A DNA stretch of 9,966 nucleotides from an uncultured Ruminococcus sp. (GTDB taxonomy: Bacteria > Bacillota > Clostridia > Oscillospirales > CAG-272). Positions within the stretch are counted from its first letter, which is position 1. Each line of letters starts with the position of its first letter. The notes under the pieces were generated by a model, which searched no databases, was not told the DNA's origin, and saw only the letters and a program-made list of their open reading frames with translations. A program made the translations under genes and the position numbers. Below, in pieces: positions 1 to 6,739 of the stretch. The stretch lies in NCBI GenBank assembly GCA_902783905.1, contig CACZSP010000255.1:1-9966 (forward strand). The letters run 5' to 3'.

Positions 1-1010
1 CCGGTGACGGTGTCGTAAAGCTTCTGCGATACCGGTCCGATGTCGCCGTTACCGATAGTCATGACCTCGTCCATGTAACGGAGCTTGCCGACCGGCGAGA
101 TGACGGCGGCGGTTCCGCTTCCGAAGACTTCCTCGAGTTTTCCGGCCTTCTGGGCGTCTATCAGCTCGTAGACCGAGATCCTGCGCTCCTCGACCGGCAG
201 TCCCCAGTGACGGCAGACTTCGATGACCGAGTTGCGGGTGATGCCGGGAAGGATCGAGCCGTTGAGCATCGGGGTGACGATCTTGCCGTCGATCTTGAAG
301 AAGATGTTCATGGCGCCGACTTCCTCGATGTATTTTCTTTCAACGCCGTCCAGCCAGAGCACCTGGGAATATCCGCCGTCGTGGGCCTTTACCTGAGCCG
401 CCAGCGAGCAGGCGTAGTTGCCGCCCGTCTTGGCAAAGCCCATACCGCCTCTGACAGCGCGGACGTAGTCGTCCTCGATCCAGATTCCGACCGGCTTGAG
501 TCCCGAAGCGTAATAAGCTCCCGAAGGAGAAAGAATGATGCAGAAGAGATAGGTCTTCGACGGAGCGACTCCGAGGAAGGCGTCGGTTCCGATGATGAAG
601 GGACGGATGTAAAGAGAGGTGTCGGGCTCTCTCGGGATCCAGTCGCGGTCGACCGAAACGATCGCCTTGACGGCCTCGACGAACATGTCTTCGGGCAGTT
701 CGGGGATGCAGAGGCGCTTGTTCGAGGCGTTGGTGCGGCGGGCGTTCATAATCGGTCTGAAGAGACGGATTTTGCCGTCGACGCCGTAGTAGGCCTTGAG
801 TCCCTCGAACATCTCCTGCCCGTAGTGGAATACGACGCAGGCGGGAGAAAGCGTCAGGTCGTGGAAGGGCTCGATCCTGGCGTCGTGCCAGCCCTGTCCC
901 TCGGTGTAGTTCATGCAGAACATGTGATCGGTAAATATCTTGCCGAATCCAAGGGATTTTCCGTCCGGTTTCTTTGCCGGATTCTTTGTTTTCGTGATCT
1001 TGATTTCCAT
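1..1010 (-). CDS. ilvE: Branched-chain amino acid aminotransferase, C-terminus cut by window edge
   Basis: This PLP enzyme moves the amino group between leucine, isoleucine or valine and 2-oxoglutarate in the cytosol; it is the last step of their synthesis and the first of their breakdown. The first 336 residues are visible. They include the substrate-side FHYGQEMFEGLKAYY (about 61-75), the paired-arginine stretch FRPIMNARR (84-92), the PLP-lysine segment GFAKTGGNYACSL with K194, and LWLDGVERKYIEEVGAMN (218-235), which is typical of the eukaryote-like (type 2) branch of class IV aminotransferases. LPGITRNSVIE (254-264) and GSGTAAVISPV (298-308) follow. The family is usually 340-365 residues, so only a short tail lies beyond position 1. 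The ATG at 1008-1010 has an AAGGAGA Shine-Dalgarno (1017-1023) at ideal spacing. It is the third gene of a minus-strand operon, 33 bases after the acyl-CoA synthetase fusion. All motifs look intact, so I expect an active enzyme. Confidence 0.95.
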   Translation of the reverse strand, partial: MEIKITKTKNPAKKPDGKSLGFGKIFTDHMFCMNYTEGQGWHDARIEPFHDLTLSPACVVFHYGQEMFEGLKAYYGVDGKIRLFRPIMNARRTNASNKRLCIPELPEDMFVEAVKAIVSVDRDWIPREPDTSLYIRPFIIGTDAFLGVAPSKTYLFCIILSPSGAYYASGLKPVGIWIEDDYVRAVRGGMGFAKTGGNYACSLAAQVKAHDGGYSQVLWLDGVERKYIEEVGAMNIFFKIDGKIVTPMLNGSILPGITRNSVIEVCRHWGLPVEERRISVYELIDAQKAGKLEEVFGSGTAAVISPVGKLRYMDEVMTIGNGDIGPVSQKLYDTVT

Positions 1011-1016
1011 ATTTTT

Positions 1017-1023
1017 TCTCCTT
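1017..1023 (-). promoter_or_regulatory. Ribosome binding site of ilvE
   Basis: AAGGAGA on the minus strand lies 6 bases before the ATG at 1010, in the AT-rich 33-base gap after the synthetase gene. It fixes the ilvE start and shows that ilvE has its own strong initiation site inside the operon. Confidence 0.85.
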
Positions 1024-1043
1024 GACGGAATAAATTATTATGT

Positions 1044-3563
1044 TTACTGGCCTTTGAGCGGCCCTTCCGGATCCGCGAGCATTTCTTTCGCGGCTTCGCG
1101 CATGCGGTATTTGAGGATCTTCCCGGCGTCGTTCATCGGGAAGGAATCGCAGACGTAGACGTATCTCGGCACCTTGTGCTTCGCGATCCTTGCCGCGGCG
1201 AAGGCCTTGAGCTCATCCGGAGTCAGCGTGACTCCGTCCTTCGGGATGATCCAGGCCATGCATTCCTCGCCGTAGCGTTCGTCGGGCACTCCGACGACCG
1301 CGACGTCCTGCACTCCGGGATGTCCGTAATAGAACTCCTCGAGCTCGCGCGGATAAAGATTCTCTCCGCCGCGGATGATCATATCCTTGATCCGTCCGGT
1401 GATCTTGTAGTTGCCGGTCCCGTCGTCGCACGCCACGTCTCCGGTGTGGAGCCAGCCGTCGGCGTCGATGGCCTCGCGCGTGGCGCGGGGCATCTTGTAG
1501 TAGCCCTTCATCAGGTTGTATCCCCGGGCGACGAATTCCCCGTTCTGCCCCGCGGGAAGCTCGAGTCCGGTCTCGGGATCGACTATCCTGCATTCCACGT
1601 GCGGGAAGGCGTGTCCGACCGTCTCGGTCCTGACGTATTCGCTGTCGGTGACCTCGCTCATGGTGCAGCCGGGCGATGATTCGGTCTGTCCGTAGACGCT
1701 GACGATCTCACGCATGTTCATATCGCTTTCCGCCATCCGCATAAGCTCGGGAGGGCAGTTGGAGCCCGCCATAATACCGGTGCGGATCGACGAAAAATCG
1801 GTCTTCGGAAAATCGGGATGCCGGCGCATGGCGATGAACATCGTCGGCACTCCGTTGAAGCAGGTTATGTGCTCGCGTCCGACGCAGTCGAGAGCCGATT
1901 TCGGGCTGAAATAAGGCAGAGGAAGCAGCGTCGCGCCGTGCGTCATGCAGGAGGTCATCGAAAGGACCATCCCGAAGCAGTGGAACATCGGCACCTGGAT
2001 CATCATACGGTCGGCCGTCGACAGATCCATCCGGTCGCCGATGCACTTTCCGTTGTTGACTATGTTGCGGTGAGTCAGCATGACCCCCTTCGGGAAACCG
2101 GTCGTTCCCGAGGTGTACTGCATATTCGCCACGTCGTCGGGACGCACCATCGAAGCGCGGCGGAGGACCTCCTCCCGGTGAACGCTTCTTCCCTTTTCGA
2201 GCGCCTCGCGCCACTCGACGGCTCCCTTCATCCTGAAACCGACCGTTATGACGTTGCGAAGGAAAGGCAGGCGGCGGCAGTGCAGCGGCTTCCCGCGTCT
2301 TGTTTCGGCAAGCTCCGGGCAAAGCTCCTCGATGATCCCTCTGTAATCCGAGTCGCGGCAGTTTTCGATCATCACGAGGGTGTGGGTGTCCGACTGGCGG
2401 AGCAGATATTCCGCCTCGTGGATCTTGTAAGCCGTGTTGACTGTGACGAGAACGGCGCCTATGCGGACGCACGCCCAGAAGGTTATGAACCACTGCGGAA
2501 CGTTGGTCGCCCAGATCGCCACGTGATCGCCGTGGCCGACTCCCATCGCGATAAGGGAGCGTGCGAAAGAATCGACGTCGTCCCGGAACTGCGAATAGGT
2601 CCTGGTGTAATCCAGCGTCGTATATTTGAAGGCAAGCTGATCGGGAAATTCCTCGACGACCCTGTCGAGCGCCTCGGAAAAGGTCAGATCGACCAGCTCG
2701 TATTTCGGCCAGACGTAGCGCCCGGTGTGAGCGCGGTTCTCGGGAAGCCGGTTTTTGCCGCCGAATCCGTCTTCAAAGCGGCTCATATAGCCGCAGAAGT
2801 GCGGCAGAAGTATGCTCTTGTCGGCGATATCCTCAAAATCCGAAGGAATGCATTCGCAGGAGACGAATCCGGCGTAACCGACCGAACGCAGCGCGTCGAG
2901 CATTTCTCCCAGTGGCAGATCTCCCTCTCCGACCAGGCAGTATTTCACTCCTCCGCCGGGGAGAGCAGCCGAATCCCTGATGTGCACGTGCTTTATGTGC
3001 GCGCCGAGGTGTTCGATGACGTCCTCCGCGCTCTCGCCCCTGTCGCGCCAGGGGTGGTTCAGATCCCAGAGAGCTCCGAGACTGTCCGAAGCGAAAGTGT
3101 TGAGCAGATCCGAAAGGCGCGAGGTGTCGGCGTAAATGCCAGCCGTCTCGATAAGCAGGACGATCCTGTCCGCCTCGGCGACCGGAAGCGCGCGCCTGAT
3201 GAGAGCCGCCGCGGCTTCGTCGGCGCCTTCGCGTTCTCCGGCTCCCGCGCGGATCCTTACGTATCTGCAGCGGAGCTTTGCCGCCGCCTCGACGCATTCG
3301 GATATTTCGAGAAGGTTTTCGTCGGCAGCCGACGCATCGGTTATGTCGCATACCGAATCTATGCAGGTGACGGCGAAGCCCGAGTCGGAAAGCTCGCGCC
3401 CGGTGGCGCCTATCCTGCCGGGTGAAAAGGGTTTTCCCGGTCCGAAAAGACCGTCCGGAAGCCCGTGAAGTTCAATGCCGGTAAACCCGGCGTCTCTCGC
3501 GGCGCAGAAAAGCTCGTCCCATCCGACGCTTTCCCAGCCGTTTGCGGATAACGAAAGTCTCAT
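1044..3563 (-). CDS. Fusion of a xylose-isomerase-like TIM barrel and an AMP-forming acyl-CoA synthetase
   Basis: Two complete-looking enzymes sit in one 839-residue chain. Residues 1-262 resemble sugar phosphate isomerase/epimerases of the AP-endonuclease-2 fold (IolE, hydroxypyruvate isomerase), with candidate metal ligands E139 (LLIET), D167 (LWDLNH), H192/H194 (KHVHIRD) and E237 (SCECIP). After a linker (263-289), residues 290-839 form an adenylating enzyme: YTSGTTGFPKG (483-493), YGQTE (624-628), GWLHTGD (703-709), GRIKDMIIRGGENLYP (723-738) and NDAGKILK (811-818), where K815 is the expected catalytic lysine. This half resembles ACSF2/FadD-type medium-chain synthetases, which make acyl-CoA from a carboxylate, ATP and CoA. 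No signal peptide or membrane segment is seen. The ATG lies 10 bases after the stop of the LeuA-like gene. The nearest AGGAG (3577-3581) overlaps that gene's last codons at a long 13-base spacing, so translation may be coupled. The substrates of both halves are unknown. Confidence 0.9.
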   Translation of the reverse strand: MRLSLSANGWESVGWDELFCAARDAGFTGIELHGLPDGLFGPGKPFSPGRIGATGRELSDSGFAVTCIDSVCDITDASAADENLLEISECVEAAAKLRCRYVRIRAGAGEREGADEAAAALIRRALPVAEADRIVLLIETAGIYADTSRLSDLLNTFASDSLGALWDLNHPWRDRGESAEDVIEHLGAHIKHVHIRDSAALPGGGVKYCLVGEGDLPLGEMLDALRSVGYAGFVSCECIPSDFEDIADKSILLPHFCGYMSRFEDGFGGKNRLPENRAHTGRYVWPKYELVDLTFSEALDRVVEEFPDQLAFKYTTLDYTRTYSQFRDDVDSFARSLIAMGVGHGDHVAIWATNVPQWFITFWACVRIGAVLVTVNTAYKIHEAEYLLRQSDTHTLVMIENCRDSDYRGIIEELCPELAETRRGKPLHCRRLPFLRNVITVGFRMKGAVEWREALEKGRSVHREEVLRRASMVRPDDVANMQYTSGTTGFPKGVMLTHRNIVNNGKCIGDRMDLSTADRMMIQVPMFHCFGMVLSMTSCMTHGATLLPLPYFSPKSALDCVGREHITCFNGVPTMFIAMRRHPDFPKTDFSSIRTGIMAGSNCPPELMRMAESDMNMREIVSVYGQTESSPGCTMSEVTDSEYVRTETVGHAFPHVECRIVDPETGLELPAGQNGEFVARGYNLMKGYYKMPRATREAIDADGWLHTGDVACDDGTGNYKITGRIKDMIIRGGENLYPRELEEFYYGHPGVQDVAVVGVPDERYGEECMAWIIPKDGVTLTPDELKAFAAARIAKHKVPRYVYVCDSFPMNDAGKILKYRMREAAKEMLADPEGPLKGQ

Positions 3564-3573
3564 CTCCCCGGCG

Positions 3574-4965
3574 TCACTCCTGCGCGTAGGCTATCTTGTT
3601 GAGCGCCGAAAGATAAGCCATTATCGACGCCCCGATTATATCGGTGGAAAGTCCCTTCCCGGAGAAAAGTCCGCCTTCGGAACGCAGACGCACCAGGGCG
3701 TCGCCCATCGCCTCGCGTCCCTCTGTCACCGCCTGGATCTGAAAATCGTCAAGTTCGTAATGACGTCCGATTATCTGCTCGATGGCAAGGAAGGCGGCGT
3801 CGATCGGACCGTCTCCCGCGCAGATTCCGGTGAGCTTCTCGCCTTTGCGGTCGAGAGTTATGAAAGCGGTAGAACGGATGGTGTTGCCGCTGTTGATAAC
3901 GTAGGTATCAAGTTTGTACGTCGGCGCCACCTGCATGGCCGACGACGCCACGATGGCGTCCAGCTCGCGCGCCGACACGCTTCCCTTCCCCGTCTGCTCG
4001 GCAAGCCGGCCGAAGGAGGAGTAAACGCTGATAAGATCGTCGTATGAAAGATCGTATCCCAGCATCGCCACGGCATCGGAAACGGTTTCGAACCCGGCGT
4101 CCGACGGGATATCCGAATCCTCCCGGTGTCCGGGCAGCACGCCGAAGGGCGACTGCGGTCCCGATTCGCGGGATAGCGTTTTCACGACCTTTTCGGAGAT
4201 GTGGCGCAGCTTCGTCATATCGAGGCGGGTTCCGGCGCCGACCGCGTCGGATCTTGCCGCGAGCAGTTCGGCGAAAGAACAGAGAGGCGTTCCGCACCCC
4301 TTCTGCGAACATTCGACGCGCGACGCACCCGCGCCGACAGCCGCGATCGCGCCGGCTCCGGCGAGTCCGTATTTGTCGCAGCACTCGACTCCGACGGGAA
4401 TTCCTCCCGCCGGAAGAAGGAGTCCGACAAGCTCCGCCCATTCGCCGGGAAGCGTCTCGCCGGCGGCGTCGCATACGACGAAGCAGGTCGCTCCCGCCTC
4501 CGCGACCGCCGCCTTGGTCCGTTCGAGAACGGCGGTATCGGCGCGGGTCGCGTCAAGCGCTCTGAATTCGATATCGAATCCCGACTTTGCGGCGTATTCG
4601 GTCAGCGCCCTCGCCGTTTCTGTCATTACGTCGGGTTTTTTATGATAAAAATACTCGGACTGGACGGTGGAAAGCGGAAGAGACACCGACAGCCGCGGCC
4701 TTTCGGCGCCCGAAAGAGCCGACACGGCGGCGTCCACCGAAGCTTCGTCGCACACCTCCACCGACAGGGCACATCCTCCGGCAAGGGCTCCGGCGGTCCT
4801 GCAGAACAGGGCGGTGCCCTTTTCACCCGCGGGGACAGTTCCGAGGGCGACGGCGTCGACTCCCGCCGACACGATGAGGCGCAGCGCCTCCAGCCTGTCC
4901 CGGAAGCCGGATCCGGTATACTCCTTCAGGGTTGAATCAGTTATTTCCACCGATCTCTTTTCCAT
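3574..4965 (-). CDS. 2-isopropylmalate-synthase-like protein with altered active site and intact LeuA regulatory domain
   Basis: This 463-residue protein has the layout of the IPMS/citramalate/homocitrate synthase family: an HMGL-like TIM barrel (about 1-265), a linker region (270-345) and a C-terminal LeuA dimer/allosteric domain (about 346-460). The LeuA domain is well conserved, with GDGPIDAAF (384-392), QAVTEGREAMGDALVRL (411-427) and GKGLSTDIIGASIMAYLSALNK (436-457). The barrel is not. The usual DTTLRDG opening reads DSTLKEY (10-16), and the HxHND metal and base motif reads ECCDK (194-198), so both histidines are lost, although D10 and the following GLAGAGAIAAVGAGASRVE (200-218) still fit. 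Normal aldol-type catalysis is therefore doubtful; it may be a regulatory paralogue or have changed chemistry. The ATG follows GGGAGAG (4974-4980). It is the first gene of the operon and sits about 42 bases from the predicted transcription start. I give no symbol because leuA activity is not supported. Confidence 0.82.
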   Translation of the reverse strand: MEKRSVEITDSTLKEYTGSGFRDRLEALRLIVSAGVDAVALGTVPAGEKGTALFCRTAGALAGGCALSVEVCDEASVDAAVSALSGAERPRLSVSLPLSTVQSEYFYHKKPDVMTETARALTEYAAKSGFDIEFRALDATRADTAVLERTKAAVAEAGATCFVVCDAAGETLPGEWAELVGLLLPAGGIPVGVECCDKYGLAGAGAIAAVGAGASRVECSQKGCGTPLCSFAELLAARSDAVGAGTRLDMTKLRHISEKVVKTLSRESGPQSPFGVLPGHREDSDIPSDAGFETVSDAVAMLGYDLSYDDLISVYSSFGRLAEQTGKGSVSARELDAIVASSAMQVAPTYKLDTYVINSGNTIRSTAFITLDRKGEKLTGICAGDGPIDAAFLAIEQIIGRHYELDDFQIQAVTEGREAMGDALVRLRSEGGLFSGKGLSTDIIGASIMAYLSALNKIAYAQE

Positions 4966-4973
4966 TTCTCGAT

Positions 4974-4980
4974 CTCTCCC
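4974..4980 (-). promoter_or_regulatory. Ribosome binding site of the LeuA-like gene
   Basis: GGGAGAG on the minus strand is 8 bases before the ATG at 4965 and supports that start. No upstream in-frame alternative has a comparable site. Confidence 0.75.
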
Positions 4981-5013
4981 AACTTATTGCGCGCGTATAT
5001 GAATTAATAATAA

Positions 5014-5042
5014 ATTATACATCTTTATGAATAAAAAGTCAA
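5014..5042 (-). promoter_or_regulatory. Sigma-A promoter of the minus-strand operon
   Basis: Read on the minus strand, TTGACT (5042-5037) and TATAAT (5019-5014) are separated by exactly 17 bases in AT-rich DNA. This is one base from full sigma-A consensus. The predicted transcript begins near 5007, giving a leader of about 42 bases before the LeuA-like ATG. That is too short for a T-box or leader-peptide attenuator, so leucine-responsive attenuation is not supported here. Confidence 0.85.
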
Positions 5043-5051
5043 GAAAAAAAT

Positions 5052-5082
5052 AAGTGTTCCCTTTCTTGTAAAAAAGTGCTCC
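5052..5082. repeat. Imperfect direct repeat AAGTGYTCC between the divergent promoters
   Basis: AAGTGTTCC (5052-5060) and AAGTGCTCC (5074-5082) match at 8 of 9 bases and start 22 bases apart, about two turns of B-DNA. The second copy overlaps the left arm of the terminator-like hairpin. They could be a tandem operator acting on either promoter or may be chance; nothing identifies a regulator. Confidence 0.3.
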
Positions 5083-5107
5083 GCCTTTCCATCCGGAGCG
5101 CCTTTTT
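5076..5107. terminator. Bidirectional terminator-like hairpin between divergent promoters
   Basis: GCTCCG (5078-5083) pairs with CGGAGC (5094-5099) around a 10-base loop, and the stem can extend by one G-T and one G-C pair. TTTTT follows on the plus strand (5103-5107) and a run of six T follows on the minus strand (opposite the A run ending at 5075). It therefore has intrinsic-terminator form in both directions, although no gene visibly ends here. It directly abuts the -35 box of the plus-strand promoter. Confidence 0.6.
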
Positions 5108-5109
5108 CC

Positions 5110-5138
5110 TTGACAAAAGGTGCCGTTTCGGATATAAT
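5110..5138 (+). promoter_or_regulatory. Consensus sigma-A promoter of the solute-binding protein gene
   Basis: TTGACA (5110-5115) and TATAAT (5133-5138) are both perfect consensus with an ideal 17-base spacer. The expected start is near 5145, giving an A-rich leader of about 60 bases before the ATG at 5205. High basal strength is expected. It may also drive the three downstream genes, since no plus-strand terminator with a T-run is visible before 9108. Confidence 0.9.
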
Positions 5139-5188
5139 ATTATGTGTGTATTTATGCCCGAAACTCAAAAAAAGAAAAAAACGGTTAA

Positions 5189-5194
5189 GAAAGG
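5189..5194 (+). promoter_or_regulatory. Ribosome binding site of the solute-binding protein gene
   Basis: GAAAGG sits 10 bases before the ATG at 5205. It is modest and slightly far, but it is the only reasonable site in the leader. It favours this start over ATGs at 5142 and 5154, which lie at the predicted transcript start without room for a site. Confidence 0.6.
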
Positions 5195-5204
5195 TAAAAA
5201 AGAC

Positions 5205-6692
5205 ATGGCAAAAAAGATAATTACCCTGCTCCTCGTCCTGCTTCTGACGCTGACGGCCGTATCCGCCTGCGCGAACGGCAATAAGAACGATGTGACCACC
5301 CCTGAGCCCACCGCCGCAGTCGACCTGCCTACCAGCGGCGATGAAGTCACCTCGGGCGAACCGGTTGACGACAAGGGCTTCATCCTCGACAAACTCCCCG
5401 AGACCATGAACTTCGACCAGGACTTCAACATCTTTACCTGGAACAACTCCATGTCATGGGAATGGACCGAGAACTACGAGACGACCGGCGACGCTATAAA
5501 GGACTCGATAGTCAAGCGCCAGACCGACGTTGAAGAGCGCTTCGGCGTCAGGATCAAGGTGTCCGGCATCCCCGGCGAGTGGGAAAACAGGAACAACTTC
5601 ATCAACGCGGTCGTCGCAAGTCTTAACGCCGGCGCCGGCGACGAGTACGACCTTATCGGTCAGTATTCCTTCTCATCGGCGATCGGTACCGTCCGCGGCT
5701 GCTACGTCAATCTTAAAGATATCCGGTACCTCGATTTCAACAGCCCCTGGTGGCCCAACGATATAGTAGACTCCTGCGTCATCAACGGCAAGGTCTATTT
5801 CACGGCAGGCGACATCAGCTGCACCCTCATCAGGAACATGCAGCCCATACTCACCAACCTGGATCTCGCCGAATCGCTGAAATGCGACAACTTCTACGAT
5901 CTGGTCAGGAATCAGGACTGGACAGCCGAAAAATTCATGACCTACGCCTACGGAACGGTGACCGGACTCAACCCCGACGGCAGCGAACCCTGCACCACCA
6001 CGCTCCCGAATAACGTATGCTACGACAACGTCTTTTACGCCGGAGGCTTCAAATACGTCGACATCACGGCGGAAGGACCCAAGATGAGCGAATCGCTCGA
6101 ATCCAACAACCTCACCGACTGGTACGATCTGTGGTACTCCTTCGTACACGATCACAGCGACGTCGCCGTCAACAAGGCGATCAACAGCGAAAACGGCTTC
6201 ACCTCCGGCAACGTCCTCTTCCATTTCGGATCGATCGGAGACGTACAGAACTATCTGCAGGACATAACCTTCAAGTTCGGTATCCTTCCCTTCCCGAAGT
6301 ACGACAAGAACCAGGAAAACTACCGCACCATCTGCGGAGCCTGGGTGTCCTACTACAGCATCCCGACCAACGCACCTGATATGGATATGTCGGGAGCCAT
6401 CCTTGAAGCCCTCGGATCCTACGGCTACAGAGTCATCACTCCCGCCGTCTACACCATTTCCTTCCAGTACAGATTCCTCAACTCTCAGGAGAACGCCGAA
6501 GTGTTCGAGCTTCTTCACGATACTCTTGTTTTCGACCTCGGCAGACAGCTGGGCGACCAGCTCAACTGCTTCGCCGCCTTCCGTCAGGCAGCCCAGGACA
6601 CCAACCCCAGCTGGAACGGATACTATAAGGGACAGCAGAGCGTCTGGTCCAGAGCACTCACCAAGATAGTATCCAATCCCGCTCTTCAGTGA
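5205..6692 (+). CDS. Extracellular solute-binding lipoprotein (ABC transporter family 1-like)
   Basis: This 495-residue protein would be anchored outside the cell membrane and deliver a ligand, often a sugar or oligosaccharide in this family, to an ABC importer. The N-terminus is a classic lipoprotein signal: MAKK, a hydrophobic leucine-rich core (5-18) and the lipobox VSAC with C22 as lipidation site. A flexible T/P/D/G-rich linker runs to about residue 60. The mature part is rich in aromatic residues (FTWNNSMSWEW, SPWWPN, LTDWYDLWYSF), as in carbohydrate-binding members, and contains family-like segments such as NDIVDSCVINGKVYFTAGD and FKFGILPFPKYD. The start at 5205 is chosen because it puts the signal peptide at the N-terminus; a further-upstream start would add a long lysine-rich tail. 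No permease or ATPase gene lies nearby, so it is an orphan in this window. The ligand cannot be told. Confidence 0.85.
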   Translation: MAKKIITLLLVLLLTLTAVSACANGNKNDVTTPEPTAAVDLPTSGDEVTSGEPVDDKGFILDKLPETMNFDQDFNIFTWNNSMSWEWTENYETTGDAIKDSIVKRQTDVEERFGVRIKVSGIPGEWENRNNFINAVVASLNAGAGDEYDLIGQYSFSSAIGTVRGCYVNLKDIRYLDFNSPWWPNDIVDSCVINGKVYFTAGDISCTLIRNMQPILTNLDLAESLKCDNFYDLVRNQDWTAEKFMTYAYGTVTGLNPDGSEPCTTTLPNNVCYDNVFYAGGFKYVDITAEGPKMSESLESNNLTDWYDLWYSFVHDHSDVAVNKAINSENGFTSGNVLFHFGSIGDVQNYLQDITFKFGILPFPKYDKNQENYRTICGAWVSYYSIPTNAPDMDMSGAILEALGSYGYRVITPAVYTISFQYRFLNSQENAEVFELLHDTLVFDLGRQLGDQLNCFAAFRQAAQDTNPSWNGYYKGQQSVWSRALTKIVSNPALQ

Positions 6693-6706
6693 AAAGAATA
6701 AAAAAA

Positions 6707-6725
6707 CTGCCGCGTAAAGCGGCGG
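6707..6725. terminator. Hairpin between the lipoprotein gene and pduL, terminator-like only on the minus strand
   Basis: CTGCCGC (6707-6713) pairs with GCGGCGG (6719-6725) around the loop GTAAA, a 7-base-pair stem with one G-T pair. On the plus strand no T-run follows, so it should not stop the forward transcript; it could stabilise or separate the two messages. On the minus strand the hairpin is followed directly by seven T, the form of an intrinsic terminator for antisense RNA. Confidence 0.5.
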
Positions 6726-6739
6726 ATCGGAGACGTTTT

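Noticed and set aside
207..1025. A 272-codon plus-strand open frame at the left edge
   Set aside because: It is the reverse of ilvE, whose minus-strand reading shows the PLP-lysine and other aminotransferase motifs.
1818..3425. A 535-codon plus-strand open frame
   Set aside because: It is antisense to the synthetase fusion, which has complete adenylation motifs; the frame is a by-product of GC-rich codon use.
4201..4935. Plus-strand frames opposite the LeuA-like gene
   Set aside because: They have low-complexity Arg/Gly/Ser composition with no motifs, while the minus frame has a conserved LeuA domain and a promoter.
3574..4965. Calling this gene leuA (2-isopropylmalate synthase)
   Set aside because: The HxH metal motif and the catalytic RDG are both replaced, so the standard activity is not supported despite the LeuA domain.
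4966..5107. A T-box or leader-peptide attenuator for the LeuA-like operon
   Set aside because: The consensus promoter at 5014-5042 leaves a leader of only about 42 bases, and the hairpin lies upstream of it, not in the leader.
5076..5204. Upstream starts (5076, 5142, 5154) for the lipoprotein gene
   Set aside because: The first lies in the terminator-like hairpin ahead of the promoter; the others fall at or just after the predicted transcript start without a ribosome site and would bury the signal peptide behind a lysine-rich tail.
5673..6518. A 281-codon minus-strand frame opposite the lipoprotein gene
   Set aside because: Its Val/Asp/Gly-rich translation has no domain, and the plus frame has a lipobox, promoter and ribosome site.
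6689..6739. A longer PduL start, with a 17-residue basic extension taken as an encapsulation peptide
   Set aside because: The extension is encoded by the hairpin and A-run, is Lys/Arg-rich rather than an amphipathic encapsulation helix, and overlaps the lipoprotein stop; GGAGA points to 6740.
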